From NCBI GenBank assembly GCA_018873225.1, contig JAEILZ010000001.1, positions 4,340,001 through 4,404,000 on the forward strand: 64,000 nucleotides of DNA. Direction: 5' to 3'. The stretch's first letter is position 1. Each line of letters starts with the position of its first letter. Below are positions 9,230 through 20,758 of the stretch, one piece after another. A program made the position numbers and the translations under genes. The notes beneath the pieces are model-generated. The model was given only the letters and a program-made list of their open reading frames with translations. It did no database searches and was not told where the DNA came from. This DNA is from [Phialemoniopsis] sp. UDSM-2020 (lineage: Eukaryota > Ascomycota > Sordariomycetes > Thyridiales > Thyridiaceae).

Positions 9230-11509
9230 ATGCCGGCACTTCAGCCTGGACAGCACTCGGAGCGCAAGAAGCGCAGAACGCCAAAGAAAGTCCCCGGTGT
9301 GAGCAGAGATGACTCCGACGACGAGCTCGGGATCGAAGACCTACCGTGGGAATGGATCTACGAGGAACAGCGCGAGGACAGCCCCGCCGAGGACGGCAAC
9401 TCACGGAAGAGGAAGCGGACGCAAAAGGAGAAGATCATTGGCGCCCGCATGGGCAGCTTCGAGTGCCGGTTAGGCGACACAGTCATGCTCAAGGCCGAGC
9501 TGACCAACGAGGCTTGGGTCGGTATCATTTGCGATTTCGTCGACAGCGATGGCGACGAGGGCGAGAAAGCGGCAAACTTCATGTGGTTCTCCACCGAGCG
9601 TGAGATCCGCAACAAGGAGAAGAAGCGCACCGATTTCTACCCCAACGAACTCTACATCTCGCCTTCGTGGGATCTCAACCCTCTCGCTTCCATCAACGGC
9701 AAAGCCACTGTCACCTCCCTCGACGCGTTCCTTAAGAAGTACCCGAATGGAAAGGTGCCTCGAAACTCGAATGATCACGGCAAGGTCTTTGTATGCCGAA
9801 GAGGTTGCAATACGCGGACGGCCACATACACCGAGGAATTCATCTGGGAGGATATCTACCATGGAACAGAAGAAGACATCTTCAACCTCGTCGAGCTGGT
9901 CAAGAATAGCACCAAGGCGACGAGAAAACGCAGGTCTGCCAAGCAGTCTTCCCCAGATGCCTACGCATTTGAAGACGACGCAGACGATGCCACCAAAACA
10001 ACACCCCGAACACCTAAGAAGCCCAGGACCCACGATGCTGCCACGCCAAGCAAGCAGAGGAGTGCTAGCAAGCCGATGACACCTTCACATCGAAAGATCA
10101 TGATCAAGAAACAGCTGGAATTTACACCACTAGCGACCCGAACCCTGTCCCCTGCTCACCACCAATCTTCACCCTTCCAGATCGCCCGTGCGAATCTACA
10201 TGTTGCTTCTGTACCGTCAAGTCTCCCCTGCCGCGAATCCGAGTTCAGCCTGGTCTATTCCCACCTCGAAGCCGCCATCACCGACGGCATGGGCACCTGC
10301 ATCTACATTTCTGGCACGCCCGGCACGGGCAAGACGGCTACAGTCCGCGAGGTAGTTTCACGCCTTGACGAGGCCGTAAGCTCCGACGAGCTGGACGACT
10401 TCATCTTCGTCGAGATCAACGGCATGAAGATCACCGACCCTCACCAGGCCTACTCGCTGCTATGGGAAGCCTTAAAAGGGCAGCGCGTCAGCCCGGCGCA
10501 GGCTCTCGACCTGCTCGAACGCGAGTTCAGCCACCCAAGCCCGCGGCGAGTCCCCTGCGTCGTGTTGATGGACGAGCTCGACCAGCTCGTCACCAAGAAC
10601 CAGGGCGTCATGTATAACTTCTTCAACTGGCCGGGGCTCAGACATAGTCGGCTCATTGTCCTGGCCGTGGCCAATACCATGGATCTTCCTGAGAGGACGC
10701 TGAGCAACAAGATCAGCAGTCGACTTGGCTTGACCCGTATCACCTTCCCGGGCTACAACCACGAGCAGCTCATGAAGATCGTCCAGTCCCGCCTCGAGGG
10801 TGTGCCGGGCGACATCGTCTCCCCAGACGCTGTCCAGTTCGCCAGCCGCAAGGTCGCCGCCGTCAGCGGTGACGCCCGCCGCGCTCTAGACATCTGCCGC
10901 CGGGCCGTCGAGCTCGCCGAGGCGGACGTCAGCAAGTCCGCGCCGCCCACACCGAGCAAGAAGAAGGGCGCGAACGACCCGGCAGCCGCTGAGAAGGAGG
11001 CCGCGCGCGAGAAGAAGCGCGGCCGCGTGACTATCGAAACGGTCCGCCGCGCCATCGCCGAGGCCACCTCGAGCCCCCTGCAGCAGTACCTCCGTGCCCT
11101 GCCATTCGCTGCGCGGCTACTGCTCGCAGCGCTGCTCGTGCGCACGCAGCGGTCCGGCCTGGCGGAGAGCTCGTACGGCGACGTGCTGAGCGAGGTCCAG
11201 CGCGCGCTGGGCCTGGTGGCCGAGGACAGGAGGGTCGAGCTCCTGGGCAGGAAGTCGCGGGACGTGGATCGGTACCAGGCCGGGCCGTGGATGGGCAGGC
11301 CGAGGGGCGGCGGGGCCGGCGACAACAAGGCGGCGCGGCTGGCGGGCCTGGGCTCAGCGGCGGTGGACCTCACGGGCGCGGGCATCATCAATCTGGAGGG
11401 CCTACGGGCCGAGCGGCCGAGCAAGATCAGGCTGGCGGTGGGCGACGAGGAGGTGCGGCTGGCGTTCCGCGATGATCCAGAGATCAAGGCCATTGGGCTT
11501 GTATTCTAG
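9230..11509 (+). CDS. orc1: Origin recognition complex subunit 1
   Basis: An intronless gene of 759 residues. The N-terminal third carries a BAH domain (about 75-205, with VMLKAELTNEAWVGIICDF and VFVCRRGCNTRTATYTEEF). It is followed by a basic Ser/Thr-Pro linker (TPRTPKKPRTH) that looks disordered and is a likely CDK target. The AAA+ ATPase follows, with Walker A GTPGTGKT at 362-369, Walker B VVLMDELDQL (D448-E449), and sensor-1 and arginine-finger regions in LAVANTMDLPER and ISSRLGLTRITF. A C-terminal winged-helix region ends the protein. Family knowledge: ORC1 is the ATP-binding subunit that marks replication origins and, with CDC6, loads MCM2-7; the BAH domain binds nucleosomes. The start is at the CDS's first ATG (ACAAAATGCC). 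It converges with PRP46, with only 160 nt between stops, so the 3' UTRs may overlap. Confidence 0.96.
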   Translation: MPALQPGQHSERKKRRTPKKVPGVSRDDSDDELGIEDLPWEWIYEEQREDSPAEDGNSRKRKRTQKEKIIGARMGSFECRLGDTVMLKAELTNEAWVGIICDFVDSDGDEGEKAANFMWFSTEREIRNKEKKRTDFYPNELYISPSWDLNPLASINGKATVTSLDAFLKKYPNGKVPRNSNDHGKVFVCRRGCNTRTATYTEEFIWEDIYHGTEEDIFNLVELVKNSTKATRKRRSAKQSSPDAYAFEDDADDATKTTPRTPKKPRTHDAATPSKQRSASKPMTPSHRKIMIKKQLEFTPLATRTLSPAHHQSSPFQIARANLHVASVPSSLPCRESEFSLVYSHLEAAITDGMGTCIYISGTPGTGKTATVREVVSRLDEAVSSDELDDFIFVEINGMKITDPHQAYSLLWEALKGQRVSPAQALDLLEREFSHPSPRRVPCVVLMDELDQLVTKNQGVMYNFFNWPGLRHSRLIVLAVANTMDLPERTLSNKISSRLGLTRITFPGYNHEQLMKIVQSRLEGVPGDIVSPDAVQFASRKVAAVSGDARRALDICRRAVELAEADVSKSAPPTPSKKKGANDPAAAEKEAAREKKRGRVTIETVRRAIAEATSSPLQQYLRALPFAARLLLAALLVRTQRSGLAESSYGDVLSEVQRALGLVAEDRRVELLGRKSRDVDRYQAGPWMGRPRGGGAGDNKAARLAGLGSAAVDLTGAGIINLEGLRAERPSKIRLAVGDEEVRLAFRDDPEIKAIGLVF

Positions 11510-11669
11510 AAATACCCTGCGATATACCTCATAGACTAACTGCGATGACAAACCCTTTTAACGCCCGTACATGGTCCTTTTGAGCAGCCAGTTCTGAGGA
11601 TTATCTTGCTTCCTGATATAAATGACAGTTTAACAGTATTACATGCCACAAGTCTCTCTCGCTCACTTT

Positions 11670-13151
11670 TTAGAATTTCCTCCGCCCAATCGCTGGCTTC
11701 CAGTCTACGGGATGCGTCTGCGGCGTAGCCTGGTCATCCGGCCTCCAGATCTTGATGGTCTTGTCCGCCTCGCCCACGATCAGTCTCAGTCCACTCCTGT
11801 CAAACGTCGAGCTCATGATGCCGCTTTCCGCATCCAGCGAACCCGGCTGGGCCGTTGTGTCGAGAGCCTGGAATCTGTACCCCGTCTTCCAGTCCCAGAA
11901 GCTCATGGAACCATTGTCGCCTCCGGAGAACATCACGTTGTCATCGTTGACCGACAGCGAGTTGATGATGGCGTTCTGGCCGTCAAAGTTCTGCATGAAG
12001 GCGCCCTCGGGGCACTTCCACTGCTTGATACTGCCCGTGCTGCCGCTGGCAAAAGTAAACTCTGAGGGGTGCGACGCGAGCGCGCGCACGCCCTTCTTGT
12101 GGTGCGTCAGGACGCCCATGGTCTTGCCGGCCGCGAGGTCCCACATGCGCACGGTGCTGTCGAGCGAGCCCGTGATGACCTGCGGGTCGGCCTCCTGGCA
12201 GATGAGGTCCGAGACGGTCTGGGTGTGGCCCGAGAGCACGTGGATGTTGCTGCGCGTGCGCATGTCCCAGACGCGGGCGACGCCGTCGCGGCCTCCCGTG
12301 ACGAGCACGTCGAGCGTCGGGTGCAGGGCCATGGTGTAGACGCCGCTCAGGTGGCCGTGGTAGTGGCGGATGACCTTGTTGGTCTCGAGGTCCCAGCACT
12401 TGACCATCTTGTCCTCGCCGCACGAGAAGAGGTACGGGTGCCGCGGCGACACGGCGAGCCCCCGGACGGTGGAGATGTGGCCCGTCAGCGTGAGCCGCAG
12501 CTGGCCCGAGACCATGTCCCAGATCTTGATGGTGCGGTCGCCGGCGCCCGAGGCGAACCACTTGTTGTCCGGCTCCACGGCCAGCGCGCGCACCCAGCCC
12601 AGGTGGCCCGAGATGACGCGCATGAGCTTCCATGGCGGGTGCCAGTCCGGCCGCGGCTGCACATGAACATCCTGTGCGCGCACGAGCTGCTGGCCCGGCT
12701 GGCCCTTGGCACCACCGGCTGCTCCCCCCGGCCGCCTTCCCAGCACAAGCGCATTCGACTGTGGACCCTGGCCGGGGCGCCCCGCCGGCCTGCTCTCCTG
12801 GATACCCTCGATCATCTTGCGCGCCTTCTCCTCCCCTTCGTTGCTCGCATCGCCACTGCCCGGAGTGGGCTTCTTCCCAGCCTTCTTGCGCGCGCCGGCG
12901 GCGGCCGCCTGCTTCGAGGCCAAGGGCTCGGGCAGGGTCTGGACGTCGCTGTACTCGGCGTGCAGGCGGATCGACAGCGCGTTCTTGTCGATGTCTGGGT
13001 CGCTGCCGGCCGGGTCGAGCCTGATGCGCTTGCCGGCCGTGGTGTCGGCGTAGAGCGCCTTGGTCTTGCGGGCGTTCTTGAGGATGAGGGACTCGAGGTC
13101 GTGGCCTGGGGCAGCGGCGGCGGGAGCGCCGTCTGCGACTTGGGCGGCCAT
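11670..13151 (-). CDS. prp46: Pre-mRNA splicing factor PRP46 (PLRG1/PRL1), WD40
   Basis: A single exon of 493 residues. The N-terminal 170 residues are low-complexity (Ala, Gly, Lys-rich) but keep the family's opening ([16 protein letters not shown]). From about residue 175 there are seven WD40 blades, for example [68 protein letters not shown] and [12 protein letters not shown]. The C-terminus IGRRKF is typical of the family. Family knowledge: PRP46 belongs to the PRP19-associated (NTC) complex, sits in the catalytic spliceosome near the U6 and CDC5 cores, and is usually essential. Codon use is strongly GC-biased in the third position, which opens long false frames on both strands. The gene is divergent from NAS6. 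Confidence 0.95.
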   Translation of the reverse strand: MAAQVADGAPAAAAPGHDLESLILKNARKTKALYADTTAGKRIRLDPAGSDPDIDKNALSIRLHAEYSDVQTLPEPLASKQAAAAGARKKAGKKPTPGSGDASNEGEEKARKMIEGIQESRPAGRPGQGPQSNALVLGRRPGGAAGGAKGQPGQQLVRAQDVHVQPRPDWHPPWKLMRVISGHLGWVRALAVEPDNKWFASGAGDRTIKIWDMVSGQLRLTLTGHISTVRGLAVSPRHPYLFSCGEDKMVKCWDLETNKVIRHYHGHLSGVYTMALHPTLDVLVTGGRDGVARVWDMRTRSNIHVLSGHTQTVSDLICQEADPQVITGSLDSTVRMWDLAAGKTMGVLTHHKKGVRALASHPSEFTFASGSTGSIKQWKCPEGAFMQNFDGQNAIINSLSVNDDNVMFSGGDNGSMSFWDWKTGYRFQALDTTAQPGSLDAESGIMSSTFDRSGLRLIVGEADKTIKIWRPDDQATPQTHPVDWKPAIGRRKF

Positions 13152-13556
13152 TACGAGTCGGGGGCGCTGGCGCCTCGGGGCTTGATTCGGTATTTATATC
13201 AAGCGTGATACTTTGTGGATTTTCCAGGCTGTTATAGAGGGTTTCGCGCAAGAGGTAGACGATTGAATGCGATGATTGATTGAGGATTGGTACGCAATGT
13301 AGCTCGACAGCCTTTCCACGCGATCTAGAAATTTTGGAGCTTCGGAGAAGTGGGTCTTCCTTCAGCCACACCCTCTTCTGGGCATTACATAAGTCGGAAC
13401 TGCCTGGACGACGTAACGATACTCGGCATTCTTGGTGACCCAAACGCCTGATAATAATTGAATGCTGAGGCTTTCCTGCGATTTGACTCAAATTGTTGAT
13501 GCTTCGTTCATATCACATTGCCAAATAGAAGTCAGCATCAAGCCCAGTCCGCCACT
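13152..13556. promoter_or_regulatory. Shared divergent promoter, PRP46 / NAS6
   Basis: 405 nt separate the two ATGs. The stretch must hold both core promoters. I could not assign individual elements. Confidence 0.4.
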
Positions 13557-14746
13557 ATGGATGACCAGCCCAAGTTCGCCATCCACGCCGCTTGCAGGGA
13601 GGGAAAGGGTGAGCACTTGTATATTGAACACCGAGTCCTGGACATCTTGGCTGATCTTTCATCTAGTTCAGGTTGTGGAATCACTACTAAATGTATGTTT
13701 ACATATGAGATTTCATCACTAGCTTCAATCTGTCGCTATTCGCAACTTTGTTAGCATGAGGACCACTAACACCGCTCAAAGGCGCATCCACAGCTGGGCA
13801 AGCTGAAGGATGACGATGGTCGCTATCCCATACACTGGGCTGCATCTGCCAACTCGCTCGAGATCGTCAAGCTCCTGGTCAACCAGAAGGGATTCGATGT
13901 GGATGTCCAGGTACGCCTTCACCCTCTCGCAATCCACCGCATTGTACTGTTCACAGCTGACTCGGCCGCGGCACTGCAGGATGAGAGCGGCTGGACCCCT
14001 CTGATGATCGCGGCGAGCGTCAAGGAATCTGACGCCGTCGTCGACCTCCTCCTCAGCCGGGGCGCAGATGTCAATGAGAAGAGTAAGCCGGGTCCCGGTC
14101 TCCCAAGTTTCGCCATCGCAGACAGCTAACCGATCTCTACAGATAACAGCGGTCAGGTACGTGAGCTTGTTAAGATGAGAGTCATTGCTTCGTATCAGCC
14201 GAGGAACTGACATAAAGGGGTGGATCCAGACTGTTCTTCACTTCGTCGCCTCCAAGAACAACATTGACATCGCCCGTAAGCTCTTCGAGCAGCAGCCGCC
14301 GGCATCAGCGCGAGTTCGCGACAAGCGCGGCCAATATGCTCTGCACCGCGCCGCGGCAGTCGGCTCAGTGCCCATGGTGAATCTGCTGCTCAAAAACAAG
14401 AGCCCCTTGAACGCGACAGACAGTGCCGGATACACGGCCCTGCATCATGCCGTTGCAGAAGGGCATGGTAAGCATACTATCCCGCTCGCCGGGCGACGCC
14501 AACCCCTCATCGGAGAGATAAGCTGATGAGGAGAAACGTATAGGCGACACTGCTGTTGCCCTGCTGAAAGCTGGAGCAGAGACGGACAAGAAGGACCAAG
14601 ATGGCTGTCTTGCCTTGGACCTTGCCCCTGACAAGGAGGTACGATACATGCCTTACCCCTGGCTTCATTTCATCGTCGCTAACCAAGTCTCGCAGGTCAA
14701 GAAATACATCCAGCAGGCAGCAGAACGGGAGGGCATTGAGCTGTGA
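13557..14746 (+). CDS. nas6: Proteasome assembly chaperone NAS6 (gankyrin/PSMD10)
   Basis: Eight exons (13557-13608, 13667-13692, 13782-13910, 13980-14082, 14143-14156, 14230-14467, 14544-14638, 14696-14746) give 235 residues; every phase closes. Exon 5 is a 14-nt micro-exon. The protein is a run of six to seven ankyrin repeats: GRYPIHWAASANSLEIVKLL, SGWTPLMIAASVKESDAVV, SGQTVLHFVASKNNIDIA, GQYALHRAAAVGSVPMVNLL, GYTALHHAVAEGHGDTAVAL and a final DGCLALDLAPDKEV. The length fits yeast Nas6 (228) and human gankyrin (226). Family knowledge: NAS6 binds the C-domain of the RPT3 ATPase and guides assembly of the 19S base. At the first acceptor I chose TAG 13664-13666 over CAG 13670-13672-type alternatives because only it restores the frame VQVVESLLN. 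It converges with SGM1, 152 nt between stops. Confidence 0.93.
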
Positions 14747-14898
14747 TGTTGATTTTTTGCATCGTGAATCGTACACAAGACCGCTGAGAGAAAGATAGGC
14801 GGGTCTAGGTTGAGCCCTCCGTGTAATATATATAACGAATTATAATCTAATATCACTGGCCTAGCTGAAAAGATAGCTGGCTAGTCTATGCAGACACC

Positions 14899-17612
14899 TT
14901 ATCGCACAGTCCTCTCTATAAGATCCCTGTACATGGCCTTGACGTCCTGTACGTCGGCTTTGAGTTCTTCCACGAGCTCGCTCTTCTCGCCGAGCAGCTC
15001 GAGCGTTGTCTCGTACCGCTCCTTGACCTCGGCCACCTCGGCCTCGAGGGCACCGACCTTGCTCAGCGCCGACTTACCCGCATCCACTTCCTTCATGAGG
15101 CTGAGGACCTCGGTGCGGGCTTCATCTCTCTGATTGGAGATGCGCGCCAGCTCCTCACGAGCTGCGACCTTCTCGCTCTCGAGGCGCCGTATGGCGGCGC
15201 TCATTCGCTCGACGAGCTGTACAGAGGGGCCAGCGGCCACCGTGGAGACAGACACCATGTCTTGGACGATCTGCTGCGGCGAAGACGTAGTCTCGCGCTC
15301 AGATATGTCATCTTGTTCCAGGGGGTGGGTTATGGACGGTGTAGGAAGGGCCTCAATGCTAGGGCTGAAGAGACCCGGTGAGTGCGGCAGGCCTCCAAAC
15401 CCGGATTGAAGCGATGGCCTGGTGGACGGCTGGGCCGACGGTCGGCGAGTGATGTACCGCTCAGCCGGGTCATCGTTACTTGATGGGGTCGACGCTTTGC
15501 GAAGCTTGTTCGGTTGAAGACCGAGGAAATCAGAACTCCACGTCCTAGATGGCTGGAGCAGTGATGGCGACTCGGGTCGACTGTTGTTCTTGAATGATTG
15601 ATGGGGTAGGCCCTCTAGCCATTCGCGGCGGTCGTGCGAATCGCCCCGTTCTCTATCGTCTTTGTCTTCTTTCCATGCAGACTTTTGCTTCTCAAAGTCT
15701 TCCTTGGCTTCTTGCAGGGCGGCTTCCGCCTCTTCAGCACGTTTCTTGAGTGCCTCTATTTGCGTTTCGTAGGATTCGACGTTATCCTGAACAGAAGGGA
15801 TCTGGGCCCTGGCCTCCTCTAATTCCGCCTCTGTTCGCTTGACCGCTAAGTTCTGTCCGAAGTCAGTAGGAGAAACATATAGCTTGTGATATTAGAGACA
15901 CTTACAGCAGTGCGAGCCTTCTTTCGCATTTCTGACTCCCGCTCTTGCGCCTCATCCCTCTCCCGCTCAAGGTTGGATATTCTTGCAAGTAAAGTCGCCT
16001 CGATGCCTTGCCAGTTCTCGCTTGCGATGGCATATTGTGACTGCAGCGTCTCAACCTGCCGGAGCAACTTGGCTTGGGAGTCGCCAATTGCCCCTGATGA
16101 AGCTTCCTCAGCCCGCACCCGCATTGACTCAAGCTTGCTCTCCATAACCTGTACCTCGGCCTTCATCTCGACTTCGATGACTCGGGCACGCTCTGCTGCG
16201 CGCTCGGCCTTCTCCTTTAGGTCGTTGGCCTGGGCCTTGGCCCGGTCTGCCGCGAGGTTCTTTTCGACCTGCACATCAGAGAGCTGTTCTTCGAGATCTC
16301 TGACACGTTTCCTCTCCTTTTCCAGAGCCTCTTCATTCACTCTGGCGGTGAGGTTATTGGCATGTTCTTTGGCCTGTTGAAGTTGCTTCCTCAAATCTGC
16401 GATTGTCCTATCCTTCGACGCACTCTCTGAGCGTAGAGTATCTAGGTCTTTGCGCAGTTGCACAGACTTCTTGTCTGATTCTGTAATGGCCTTTTCGAGC
16501 TCGTCGACACGCCTCAGACGGCCCTTTGCAGCGTCCAAATCTGCCTGGACCTTAGTCCGCGATGTCTTCAAGTCGCTGATCTCCTTCTCATGTTCCGTTA
16601 TTGTGGCCCGGAATTTCTTCATCATTGTTCGGTGCTTCTGCTCAGTGACGCCAAGTTTCTTGCCTTCTTCCATCAGCTGGGCGATCTGCTGATCCTTCTC
16701 AGCAAGCTTCTTCTCGGCACTCCCACTCGGGGCGCTTTGTATTGCCTTTCTGGCGGCATCTGTCGTTTCCCGCGAGAGATATTGCAGCTTGGCCTGTGCA
16801 GCATCGAGCTTTTCGACGTAATCATGAACCTCTTCCTGATGTTGTCGCTGTGCTTCAGCCAGCTCGTTCTCGAGCTGTTTGATCCGAGCCTCCTGCATCT
16901 CGCCGAGGGCCTCCTCGGGCACTTCGGTATCGACATCGTCGATTGTGGGTGTGATCAGGACTTGTGGAGGAGGCGAAGCCACTTTCGATGGCTCAACTAT
17001 TTCTTGAGGGTTGATTTCGGTTGCTATTTGCTCATCATTCATAGCTGGCGAGTCTGTCGCGGGAGTTGCCGGTGCAGCCTCCACAGCCTCTACAGGCTCG
17101 GGTTTCTCCCCGGGAACACTGTCTATCGAAGGACGGCTCGAGACATCCTGAGAACTCCGTACAGAGATCGCCCCGAGGTCGGCCTCCTTTGGCCGATCTA
17201 TACTGTCGGTAGACCCACGGCTAACAGCATCGACACTCTGACGTGGGCTAGCAGCGGTTGATGTCTGTGCTGAAGACGTACCAGCCCTCTGATTAGCCGC
17301 TGCGTTCTTAGCAGCAACTGCGCGGGCAAGCCTTTCTTGTAGTCTATCGTTCGTTCGGTTCGTTGAGGCAGACCGGGATGGACCTTGAATTTCAGGTGTT
17401 AGCTTGCACGAAAGCAGATTGATCCGGCATCTCAACTTACCAGCAGACTTATTTTGAGTCTGCGCCGTATTTGAACCCGTCGGAGGTTTCGCTTGTTGTT
17501 TCCCGGCCTCTTCTCCCTCGGCCAAGATGGTATCCAGCCTGGCCTCGACACCCGCCACGGCTGAAGATAGGAAGGAGCCCCATCTTGAGCCTTTCGCCTG
17601 GTTCGCCGCCAT
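14899..17612 (-). CDS. sgm1: Golgi coiled-coil protein SGM1/TMF (golgin)
   Basis: Three exons (17612-17441, 17383-15906, 15852-14899) give 867 residues. The N-terminus WGSFLSSAVAGVEARLDTIL is followed by a conserved SRSAS...NDRLQERLARAVAAKNA segment, then about 600 residues of predicted coiled coil (Glu/Lys/Gln/Ala heptads). After a Ser/Pro-rich linker (about 600-750), a C-terminal coiled coil (about 748-867) matches the TMF 'TATA-binding' domain, with LVERMSAAIRRLESEKVAAR and ELKADVQDVKAMYRDLI. Family knowledge: SGM1/TMF binds the Rab6/Ypt6 GTPase and acts as a tether at the Golgi; the TATA name is historical. Intron 1 (17440-17384, 57 nt) is frame-preserving and stop-free. I call it an intron from its GTAAGT donor, CTAAC branch and the good join KSAGPSRSAS. 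Confidence 0.88.
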
Positions 17613-18945
17613 TGTTGTACTAAGCAGCACTCAGGGATGGCCAGATGATCTGAATCGAAACCGGTGTCATCAATGGGTTAAAAGGCCAACTACCGCTGGG
17701 GCCTTTGATGCATGTTTCTGGCCGTAGTGTGAAGCACGGGTACAGTATCAGGCAATCTTAAGCTGATGCCTGCCGGTTCGCACAAGCCGGACTTCTGGAG
17801 GGAAGCTGGGGTAAGGGTTCGGTTCAGCTCCGGCCTGGATGTGTTATGGGTGTCTTTCGCGTCTTGTCTCACGTCGCGCAAAGCTGCGAAACCAGGGCGT
17901 ACTTCGAGGAATTCGGCGATCAATGGATGGGTGTGGTGTTCTAATGTTCTAGAGCTTCGACTCGCGCTGCACCTTTTTGGGAAAGGCTGAAGCCTAGAGC
18001 CACGCAACCATTAATTAACACGCGCGTGCAGGGACCTCAGCCACAGAAGGGAGGAGGCACAGAAGGCCGGGCGCTAAAGTGCAAGGGGTGGCCACCGTAA
18101 CCACACTGTGATGACGGCCTCGTACAGGGGGGCCAAGAGACATCTTGGCGGGGTACGGTAGCAATCTTGGACATTCCTGGTTCTGACAGCATCGTCAAAG
18201 ATGCAGCAAAAATCTGGAGCATTCTGTGGGGGTTATTGACGGCTTCCCGGCTGAAGCTATTCGACAAAATTGGACTATCTCTGTTGCTGCCGCTATCTGG
18301 AGTAAAGATCCCGCGCAGGTTCCAGGTCCAGTGCATTAGCTCGGCCTGCATCATGCCCGTTTCTATGTTGGCTCACATGCCAGCTACGCAATGCTCCTCC
18401 ACTGCGGACTCTAGCAGTAGCCCGGATTTTTCGGGAAGGCAAGCTGTCAGGAACCAGAGCACTCCTGCTGGCCTATCACTGTGACGTAGGTACCTTTTCT
18501 GTTTTCTCCGACATTGTCAAGACTGCACATGCATGCATCTTGTCCTCTCGTTCGCCTTTTCTTCCCGTAAAGCATAGACAATGCGGGCGCTTTGAGCTTT
18601 CCAGGCCTCACAAGTCCGGCCTGTGTGTGTGTGTGCGCGCTGCCAGCTGCTCTGAACGACTGGACAAGGTAAGAGACTGTTTCCTTCATGTCCATCTGAC
18701 TTGTGCTAAAGCCATTGAGCTTTAATCTTTTCTTCTTCACTCCCTCGCTTCGAAGTGTCCCGAGTCATCGGCCCATCCCGTCCCTCTTTACCAATTGAGG
18801 ATCGTCAAATGGCTCTCTGCGGGTTTCGTCGGCGAGTAGAGGAGCCACGCGCTTACTAACGCCACGTAGTATATATTTGGGTTCCCTAGCCTTTCAACAC
18901 ACCATCGTGTAGAAAACTCTTATTAGCGAATCAAGATAGTCCAAT
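17613..18945. other. Intergenic, divergent promoters
   Basis: About 1.3 kb between SGM1 and the ceramidase gene, with no coding signal. A (TG)n run with a CG end lies at 18621-18640. A TATATATT sequence at about 18870-18877 is placed some 70 nt before the ceramidase ATG and could be its TATA element. Confidence 0.5.
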
Positions 18946-20162
18946 ATGTCGGCCTTCCAGATACCCTACAGGGAAGCCCGGGATGGGATCTGGGGTGAGC
19001 AGACCTCGACGCTGAACTGGTGTGAAGAGGTGAGTGAACAGCATACCCAAGAATGCCGCGATACGGCAATCGTTAACGTGTTTGTCTCAATGTGTAGGAT
19101 TACAACATCACAAAGTATTGTGCCGAGGTTGTCAACACTTTAACCAATGTCATGTTCTTATGGCTTGGCAGCAAGGGTATTCGTGACAGCCTCGCCTACC
19201 CGTACTCGGCAGTATTCATTGTCGGGTACGTTGGTTATATGGTCGTCGGCATAGGCTCCATGGCATTCCATACGACGCTCAAATGTGAGTCTGGATGCTG
19301 CCAGTGGGAAAGAATACTAGGACATTCAACTGATATTGTAACCTTGCATAGACTCCATGCAGCTGGCGGACGAGCTACCCATGATTTATTCCACTTGCAT
19401 CATGGGCTTCACCACGTTTTCCTACCGCAAGTCCCGTGGTGTTGCTATCCTCATCGGCCTAGGGTTCTTCAGTTTTGCGGTGGCTGTTACAGTAAGTAAC
19501 TGGCCCATCCTAGGTCTTCACAGATGATCCCTACTAACCCGCGAGCAGGCCATCTATTGTGTCACCAAAGACCCCGGGTTTCACCAGGCAGCCTATGCGC
19601 TCCTCACCACAACCCTTGTATTTCGCAAGATCTATGATCAGGAGACTTCCCTTAAGCCAGCGTTAAGAGCTCGAAACCCTGCAACAGTCGATGGGTTGAT
19701 GAAAGAGCTGCGGCTCATCTCCTTCAGTGGTACGGAAGCTTTTACTTGGTTGTCATCTAAGTTGAAGCCGTGCTAACCCAACTTTCGAAATAGGAGCTGT
19801 CATATTCCTGACCGGCTGGGGCATTTGGCAGCTAGACAATATATACTGTCACAACCTTCGAGCGTGGCGTTCGGCTATGCTCCTCCCTTGGGCGATCATA
19901 CTCGAGGGACACGGATGGTGGCATCTCTTTACAGGTCTAGGTTCGTCGCACCTTGCTTTGCTCTTAAGTTTGGTGACTTTGCTGATCCTTGTGTCTGTTT
20001 GCAGGTGCCTACTACTTTATCGTCTGGCATATCTGGGCGCGATTTCTGGAGGAGAGTAGAGAGCAAGACTACACGCTACAGTGGCCGTCGATCTTTACAT
20101 CAGTACCTCGCGTTGTGCCCATCAGCAAGAAGGCCAAGGACAAATCCGGCAAAGCTGAATGA
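18946..20162 (+). CDS. Alkaline ceramidase (YPC1/YDC1/ACER family)
   Basis: Six exons (18946-19029, 19098-19284, 19352-19491, 19549-19729, 19794-19940, 20005-20162) give a 298-residue multi-pass membrane protein with about seven hydrophobic segments. Family marks are visible: the N-terminal WGEQTSTLNWCEEDY (calcium-site region), SMAFHTTLKYS with H86, D97 in LADELPM, and the HGWWH pair H237/H241. H86, H237 and H241 match the zinc ligands described for human ACER3. Role: hydrolysis of ceramide, probably phytoceramide, to a long-chain base and fatty acid in the ER/Golgi. The fifth donor is GTTCGT, unusual for this window; it was preferred to an upstream GTCTAG because it preserves FTGLGAYYFIVW. 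Confidence 0.92.
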
Positions 20163-20758
20163 AACAGATGCTTCATATCGGCCCTTTCGCTGAACAGAGT
20201 AGATTGTCATACTTAGCTAAGGCATTAAAAGCATAGATATCACTTATATAGAATTTGAAGAGGACTGTCATCTCCAAATGGTGACAAGTCCCTTCAAATC
20301 CATGAGATCCAGTGAAGATCACAGCTCTCGTTTATATGTTCTGAAAAATGATATCATTCAGGGACATTTTCGAGAATTAAATAGGTGATTATGTCTATCG
20401 ATGGAGATCACACCTTGTTTTCTCATGCGCCGCTTGAATCATTCTCTTCTCGGGTTGGAGTTGTCAAGGCTGTGTGTAAGTACCGGGCCTTGTCGTTGGT
20501 CACAGTACGTGGGGGCGCCAGCACTGTCCACAACCACCACCGTGATTCTGCCCCTCTAAATCCACAGCAAAATTAGGTACACAACACCAACGTCGCCGCA
20601 TGTGAGGAGTGAGCTTCACCTCGGCCAACAGATTTCCAGATCAAGCTTGCCAATTCCTTTGCGCCCACTTTACGAAATTTCTATCGGTAATTCTTTCTAC
20701 AGCTTTGAGATTGTCGTGATACGTAGGTAGCCCGGTGCTACGCCACATACCTCTCAAG
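20163..20758. other. Intergenic
   Basis: 3' flank of the ceramidase gene and promoter of prefoldin subunit 1, both on the plus strand. Nothing else is recognised. Confidence 0.5.

Noticed and set aside
11983..13491. Long overlapping open frames on both strands across PRP46 (379 and 502 codons)
   Set aside because: They are shadows of strongly GC3-biased PRP46 codons. Their translations are Arg/Pro/Gly-rich without family patterns.
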